Assembly (NCBI GenBank): GCA_009192285.1
Contig: WBVU01000003.1
Location: forward strand, 2,635,973 to 2,699,972
Length of the DNA: 64,000 bases
Direction of reading: 5' to 3'
DNA from: Morchella semilibera
Taxonomy: Eukaryota > Ascomycota > Pezizomycetes > Pezizales > Morchellaceae
The position numbers and the translations under genes are program-made. Under the pieces are notes generated by a model. That model saw nothing but the letters and a program-made list of their open reading frames with translations. It ran no database searches and was not told the DNA's origin. Shown here piece after piece: positions 58,731 through 64,000 of this stretch (its first letter is position 1; every line of letters starts with the position of its first letter).

Positions 58731-61157
58731 TTATATGGTAGCTCCCCCCAAATTGGCTCCTAATCTGGCCTGAGCTACTTCTTGCTCTGGCTCCTCTTCT
58801 TCTTCTGGGACAGCAGGGCCGGTTTCGACCTCGATACGGGTGGCCGGCTCACCAGTGCCACTGCCCTTCTTCTCCACTGACTTGACCTCGATAACTTCAA
58901 TATCGCTGTCTTCCGCCTCTTCCCCCTCCACCTTCCTCGGCGCGCTCCCTTCACCCTTTTCATCTTCACCATTTCCTCCGTCCCGACCGGCTGCGTTCTC
59001 TGCACCACCAGCCTCCCGCTTCCTTGGCGCCTCAAACGCCCCCCACGCAAACCCAAGGCACGACCACAACTGCAGCACGTCCTCCTTCCCTGCACCCCTC
59101 CTGCCCAAGTACGGGTCCCCCATCACCCTGGCCTCGTCGACGAGGCCCTTGCACACCTTTACGTTCTCGGGCGTCAAAAAGTCCACAGCGACCTTGACAC
59201 AGCTCCGCCGGTTACGGACCTGGTGCGCGCAGCCCGCCGGGATAAAGACGGCCTCGCCCGGCTCCTGGTAGATGCGGTGCGACATGACGCCCTTGGTACT
59301 GTACAGCGTGATCAGGTCGTCCTCGGTGAGATAGTACATCTGCCTGTGGATCGGGTCGTCCAGCAGGCACGCTCCATCCATCCGGTGCGCCTTGATGTAG
59401 GAGTCGCTGTTGAGGTACTCGCGGATGTGGTTGGAGGCGGAGGGCGGGAAGATGTCCCAGATTGCGCCGCAGAGCGGTATGTCCTTTGGCTCGGTTGCGG
59501 CGGCGGGGGCCTTCTCGCCGCCGGCTGCGAAGAGCATGATGTTTACGGCGTCTGTCAGGTCGAGATGGAGGTTTGTCGTGCCCTTGACGGGGCGGTGCGC
59601 CGCTTTGCTGCCTTTTTTGGGCGGGAGGAAGTCGGGTGCGGGGAAGGCATTGTACATCTTTGGGCCCAGATCAGGCGCAACGTAATCCGGCGGGAAATGG
59701 GCAGCCAGGTTGAGCTTACCAGTGCGGGAAATGTACGGGGGGAACGGTATGGCGTTTTCAAAGTCTCTAAATAGCTCTGGGAAGGTTGTGGAAAAGTCCT
59801 CGGAAGGAGGCCAGTCCTTTAGCTTGTACGAGCGTCCGGTGCTGAGACTCTTAAAGTCAAAAAAAAAATCGGCAACGCTGGCCTCCTTCATCTGGCTGAC
59901 TTCGCAATCATGAATAAAGCAGGCCTCAGACCCATGTTTTCTGGTGAAGTATTCCGGATCCCAGGGGAGCTTGAAGCGGCCAAGAAAGCCGGTCAGGATG
60001 AGAGGGATGCCACCACTAAGCCACAGTGACCTAAACTGTTGCAATGTGATATCTTTGTAGTGTGTCTTGGGGGTAGCCAGATATTTCAACTCTTCATTGG
60101 GCCAAGTGGGTAGACAGGTAGGGATAGATTTAGTTTCAGTATCTGCGTTGTGTTGTTCCTGTACTTGTTCCTTGTCGGACGGAACACGAGCTTCAACTCT
60201 TTCAAGGAGTTCTACAATCTCGCCCTCTGCTGCCCGGGTCATGAATAGCATACTATCCCGAACGTGGCGGCGGCGACGAGAACAAGTATCAATGCGGCGG
60301 AAACGACCGCGCTCCTGGATATCAGAAGGCTCCCATTCCTCCCAACAACGGAGACACATCTCTCTCCCACAGCAACCACAGATATAGCTACCCATATATA
60401 TGCTTGTTGAGCAATTGTCACAGAGACTCCGAGTGTCCGGAGATGCTGGGACGCGGAATATGGGCCGCATGCCGCCCAGCAATGGCTCTCCCTCTGTTGG
60501 CAGCCCAAGGTGGGTAAGCTCATGGCGCTTCTCGCGGCGGAGATGCTCAGCAAACACAGGCGCGATCAAGGGGAGAACATAGTCGGCCTCTTTTTTCATT
60601 TCATCCGATATGATCTTTTCGCCCTTCTCACCCGTCAGTTGCTCTCCCGAACTCTCAGCTACAGCTGACCTTGTAGATCTCTTGGTGGGAACGGCTTCTG
60701 ACTGCTTCCTTGTCCTTTTGGGTGCAGGTTTTGACTTCGGAGGAGCCTCACGGGACGTGAAACCAAACGCATAATCCGTGGGATCAATTGATTCCTGGCG
60801 ACCCATCCTAAATGCTCTCAAGCCGGCGAAACGGCAAGTCCCTAGGATACTCTGCTTCTCGATACAAGTGACGCATTTCTCGGTAAGCGGGAGCCCCCAA
60901 GGGTCCGGCAACTTGTCGCTATAGCCTTGACAAGATCTCATTTGAAACAACGTGAATTCCGGAGCGTCGGCGATAGTTTTAGCGACATAGCTTGATATCG
61001 CTCCCAAGGGGCGCTGCGCTTGTGGGGCGAAGGGGCGCTGCGCTTGTGGGGCGGAGGTGCCTGGGGCAGTTTTTCGGGCGGCCCTATTTTTGCTGGAAAC
61101 AGAGTCGTAATCGGAATCTGAATCAGTTGCAGTAGCTTTGCGCTTTCTGGGTGGCAT
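58731..61157 (-). CDS. JmjC-domain protein, KDM3/JHDM2-like
   Basis: An intronless 808-residue nuclear protein. JmjC enzymes are Fe(II)/2-oxoglutarate dioxygenases, and the KDM3 group removes H3K9 methyl marks. The N-terminus is basic and Ser/Thr-rich (MPPRKRKATATDSDSDYDS, a likely nuclear localisation signal) and contains a nine-residue direct duplication (APQAQRPFA / APQAQRPLG). A Cys-rich segment at about 245-276 (CDNC, then CGCCGREMCLRCW) resembles the zinc-binding region next to JmjC in KDM3 proteins. The JmjC core includes NLHLDLTDAVNIM, giving His531 and Asp533, and GCAHQVRN, giving the distal His645 of the iron site; all three are present. A Lys and a Thr for 2-oxoglutarate are likely but not assigned. 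The C-terminus is acidic and ends in a Glu run. I chose ATG 61157 because the frame upstream (MARVPLWCD...) looks like leader sequence. Confidence 0.88.
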   Translation of the reverse strand: MPPRKRKATATDSDSDYDSVSSKNRAARKTAPGTSAPQAQRPFAPQAQRPLGAISSYVAKTIADAPEFTLFQMRSCQGYSDKLPDPWGLPLTEKCVTCIEKQSILGTCRFAGLRAFRMGRQESIDPTDYAFGFTSREAPPKSKPAPKRTRKQSEAVPTKRSTRSAVAESSGEQLTGEKGEKIISDEMKKEADYVLPLIAPVFAEHLRREKRHELTHLGLPTEGEPLLGGMRPIFRVPASPDTRSLCDNCSTSIYMGSYICGCCGREMCLRCWEEWEPSDIQERGRFRRIDTCSRRRRHVRDSMLFMTRAAEGEIVELLERVEARVPSDKEQVQEQHNADTETKSIPTCLPTWPNEELKYLATPKTHYKDITLQQFRSLWLSGGIPLILTGFLGRFKLPWDPEYFTRKHGSEACFIHDCEVSQMKEASVADFFFDFKSLSTGRSYKLKDWPPSEDFSTTFPELFRDFENAIPFPPYISRTGKLNLAAHFPPDYVAPDLGPKMYNAFPAPDFLPPKKGSKAAHRPVKGTTNLHLDLTDAVNIMLFAAGGEKAPAAATEPKDIPLCGAIWDIFPPSASNHIREYLNSDSYIKAHRMDGACLLDDPIHRQMYYLTEDDLITLYSTKGVMSHRIYQEPGEAVFIPAGCAHQVRNRRSCVKVAVDFLTPENVKVCKGLVDEARVMGDPYLGRRGAGKEDVLQLWSCLGFAWGAFEAPRKREAGGAENAAGRDGGNGEDEKGEGSAPRKVEGEEAEDSDIEVIEVKSVEKKGSGTGEPATRIEVETGPAVPEEEEEPEQEVAQARLGANLGGATI

Positions 61158-62958
61158 TTTGGTGGATTGATTGGGGTTTGTTGAAGGTGGGTAGCTGAAC
61201 GAATGGTGGAGGATGGAAGAGATGATTTGGGAGACGCGTTTGCTGAGGTTGCACGTTACATCACACCACAAAGGAACGCGTGCCAAGAGACTGGTGTGAT
61301 TATATAAGAATATTTATATTAACAATGTCCAGAAAACAATGTGATTGATAAAAAAAAACATCTTTTAATTGATTTGTATGTATTTCCTTTATAACTTTTA
61401 TTTTTGTGGGGTAAGTGCATCATTCCATGGATTATGCACAAGAATCTTTTGGGTCTAGCATTTACTGTCACGCTGCGTTATATCCCCCCCAAACGCGCCG
61501 CCAACCACAAATTGATTGGTCAAAAGTCGGTACACAAGAGTGACTTTGTTAGTAATTCCCGGAATCGAGACTACATAATAGCTGTGTGCGTCGATCTATG
61601 TGCTGGTTTTTTCCAACAGTCCCATTCCTACGGCGTGCACATTCGATTTACTTTACTTGGGAAGCAGCCAAAGAGAGCATTTTGACTACGCAGTCTTTGT
61701 AGTCAATATCACCAAACCACCACTTGGGACGAACCCGCAGACTAGGCATATCTACCAACCAGCCGAAGACGATGGCTTCCTCCTAGCTGTAGGTATATCA
61801 CTCACTCGTTTCTTATTCGTGTTTCCCTTTTTTCCTCCTCCTCCCGTGTTTCAGATCTTGACTGACACTGGTTTTATAGAATTTAGATCTTCATATGTCT
61901 TATCCGATTCCCCTAGCAAACCTCTTCAACTCTTGGCTTTTTGATATCGCCCTTCACACTCGTTGCTGGTGAATTGGGCGATTGACTGCTTCTGCCAAGG
62001 GCACACTCCCAAAGCCTAGTATACAAGCCAACAGAAGCACTTGGAAATAAGCTTCCCCATTCACAAACGATGCCGATTCTAGTTCAGCATCCGTGTATAT
62101 TTCTAGAGTGTGATTGTCCGTAACAGCACTTCCCGGCGGCCCGTGCGTGGAGATAGGACAGCTGTGAGACATTTTCTCTATTATACGCCCTCTGGATAGA
62201 GTACATGTCGGTCCTCCGAGTACCTAGGCTAAGAAAGCTGAAAAATAAGCCAAATTTGGGAAACAAGGCGTTATATAGGTACATACATGTAGCTATACTA
62301 TATGTTAGTGTAAGTCTTGGCAAACTCATGGGTGGTCACTCGATCTCCATGCCTTCGAATGCGGCATCAAGCTGAGCTAATCTATATTTAACTTCAACAG
62401 GGTCTTAGATCGTGGGAGACTAGCCCTTATTTTTACTCTTACCCCCCCTCAGGGCTAAGGATATATTCTCTATCCTTGTTTGTTTCAGAAGGATCTGCCC
62501 TCGGTAAAATAGTGACATGCCGAAGATTTCCACGTAGACAACCCCGGCGCCGACGGCCCCTAGGCAACCCCAAAAGACGGATCAGCCTTAACAGATAGGA
62601 CCCCCACGATAAGCGGAAAAGAAAAAAAAACTACGCATATATGAGCGCTAGACGGTGTGGCTACACATATTTTATCAAATGATATGAGGGCTTCTATGGA
62701 ATTCGATATCATGTACCTTTGTAGGTACTAGTGAGCTTACTACATGTAGTTCTCGGGCTCGTGCCCGACGGCATCTAATCAGCTAAGCCTTATCTTTTTT
62801 GTCTCCGAAAGAACCTTATGGGAGACTTAGCTTGACTATAAATGTCTTCATATATTGTGGTTGTAGAATCTTCAATATATATCTCTGGCCTGACAGTCAA
62901 ACAACTTCTTCATCTACCACAAAGCATACATATTAAGACTCCTCAGCACAAAGAGTAT
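61158..62958. other. Intergenic region
   Basis: No supportable gene. Small frames at 61404-61944 and 61954-62329 lack recognisable motifs. TACATGTA motifs occur near 62278-62290 and 62741-62752. Confidence 0.6.
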
Positions 62959-63651
62959 ATGGCAAATCCATCCAAGAATACTCCGGATCAACCCGCATCT
63001 GGTAAAAACACAATGTCCTTTCCTGATTTCGACTCGGAGTGGGATGATGATCTTCCTACAATTATACAAGTACTTGAGGGTATCGAAGGTAGCTAGAAAC
63101 ACATGCCTCTTTTGGAGCTGGGCTTAACACTCATCGCAGTAGAAGACATGCCCGACATTCACGTCGAACGGGAGCCTACCATTTACACCCCTACTAGATC
63201 TGAAATACACGGACCTAGTCGACTCGTAGGGTTAACTTCAATCCTAGAAGCGGAGGCAAGGGCCGCGGAGATGCAAGCCGCGGCCCATGAATCAAGAGTA
63301 GTCGAGTACAATCCCTTGAGGGTTTATAGAACAATACCGTCGGATACCATCGAGTCGTTCTCCTCATCCCTACCCAGGTCGGATATTAGATGTACAACTC
63401 AAAGGGGAGAAGCAGTAGTCAATAGAGATCTATCTGAGAAATCCTCCGCAGAGACGAGAGTAGGGTCGGAAATTGGTAGTGGGGACATTGAAACCCCCAT
63501 TAACACGGGCCCAATTGTCAAGAAAGAGATAAACACGAAGCCACCCAAGAGGGCGTCCAAAGAGATTTCAGAAAGCCACCAAGCAACCGCTGGAGAAGTT
63601 GCCAGAACTGGAAGTGTCGATAACAACGGATCTCTTGGTTTCCCACATTGA
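62959..63651 (+). CDS. Hypothetical protein ending inside a 5.8S rRNA fragment
   Basis: A 213-residue protein in two exons (62959-63088 and 63140-63651) separated by a 51 bp intron. The intron has a canonical GT start (GTAGCT), a CTTAAC branch site and a CGCAG acceptor. Removing it fuses two frames otherwise broken by a TAG and gives exactly 642 nt. An ATG at 62842 in the same frame would add 39 residues. No known domain was recognised. The protein is acidic and Ser/Thr/Glu-rich, probably largely disordered: SFPDFDSEWDDDLPTIIQVL, a helical EAEARAAEMQAAAHE and KPPKRASKEISESH. Its last codons (NNGSLGFPH and the stop) lie within the 5.8S-like sequence. This could be a young or degraded gene, or part of a mobile element. 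Confidence 0.5.
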
Positions 63652-63677
63652 TGAAGAACGCAGCGAAATGCGATAAG
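63622..63677 (+). pseudogene. 5.8S rRNA fragment, 56 bp
   Basis: AACAACGGATCTCTTGGTT followed by GATGAAGAACGCAGCGAAAT and GCGATAAG is the start region of fungal 5.8S rRNA, recognised from its near-universal sequence. Between the blocks the usual CGCATCGATG reads CACATTGATG, two transitions at CpG sites, plus one extra T. The upstream ITS1 and the downstream TAATGTGAATTGCAG continuation are absent, so this is an isolated fragment and not an rDNA unit. Confidence 0.85.
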
Positions 63678-64000
63678 ATCCCGGAAGTTGCCGATAGCGC
63701 CGGCGGGGTGCAGGATGGTATCTCCCAGAGGGCGCGAACTCACGATGCTATTTGATCTTTTGTTGAGCTAGCATACGTACATATCTTAAACTCTTCTTCG
63801 CCGGTTGAATGTGGGGGCTGGACCTATCTTCTTTTCTTTTTGCACATACTCTATTGAATGCCCGGTAGGCATAAAGAGAATAATATAGGGATCTTAAAAA
63901 GTTTTGTTTCCATCTTGTTTTTTTTTGCTTTAGACACGCTGATGCGATCATAGAGAACTTAGAAGAGCTCCTCCTTCATGTTTCACCCCCAACGACATCT
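63678..64000. other. Tail of the window
   Basis: No gene seen after the 5.8S fragment. The sequence becomes AT-rich with T runs and continues past the edge. Confidence 0.5.

Noticed and set aside
1-64000. CRISPR array, prophage, operon or plasmid features
   Set aside because: No spaced direct repeats or bacterial gene organisation; spliced genes and fungal domains show a eukaryotic chromosome.

Overview
This window looks like nuclear DNA of a filamentous ascomycete (Pezizomycotina). Genes are split by short introns with GT-AG borders and CTAAC/TTAAC-like branch sites. There are two Zn2Cys6 regulators, an F-box/ankyrin protein, a secreted CE12 esterase, an AYR1-like reductase and a BCS1-like AAA ATPase. 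A class such as Pezizomycetes is possible, but the sequence does not prove it. No tRNA, CRISPR array or prokaryotic feature was found.

Layout: 1-8.2 kb is gene-poor, with palindromic TACATGTA-type motifs, inverted repeats and TA-flanked MITEs. Then come a BCS1-like AAA protein (8.5-11.2 kb, +), a second repeat island (11.2-14.7 kb), a long Zn2Cys6 regulator (14.8-18.9 kb, -) and an intact CENP-B/Brinker-type DNA-binding protein without a DDE nuclease (22.2-23.4 kb, +). An 8 kb repeat desert (23.4-31.8 kb) is followed by an F-box/ankyrin gene (31.8 kb) and a vWA-like gene (34.6-36.0 kb). From 37.7 kb the window is a gene-dense housekeeping arm: eIF1A (-), an alpha/beta-barrel protein (+), the mitochondrial phosphate carrier (+), a single-pass membrane protein of unknown role (+), an AYR1-like short-chain dehydrogenase (+), a small RTA1-like membrane protein (-), a second Zn2Cys6 regulator (+), a rhamnogalacturonan acetylesterase-like enzyme (-) and a JmjC protein (-). 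The last 3 kb hold a spliced hypothetical gene whose 3' end runs into a 56 bp 5.8S rRNA fragment.

Three things stand out. First, at least five short non-autonomous DNA-transposon families can be delimited by terminal inverted repeats; four of the five have TA flanks and three have a second copy in the window. Second, five of the coding genes need one-base corrections inside G or C runs, including the essential phosphate carrier, so base-calling error in homopolymers is the likeliest cause; after correction every model divides exactly by three. Third, the 5.8S fragment provides the C-terminus and stop codon of a spliced gene. I did not find a complete, obviously novel multi-gene system. The best candidates for new biology are the CENP-B-like protein, the 5.8S-tailed gene and the GC-rich reductase/RTA1/regulator/esterase neighbourhood.
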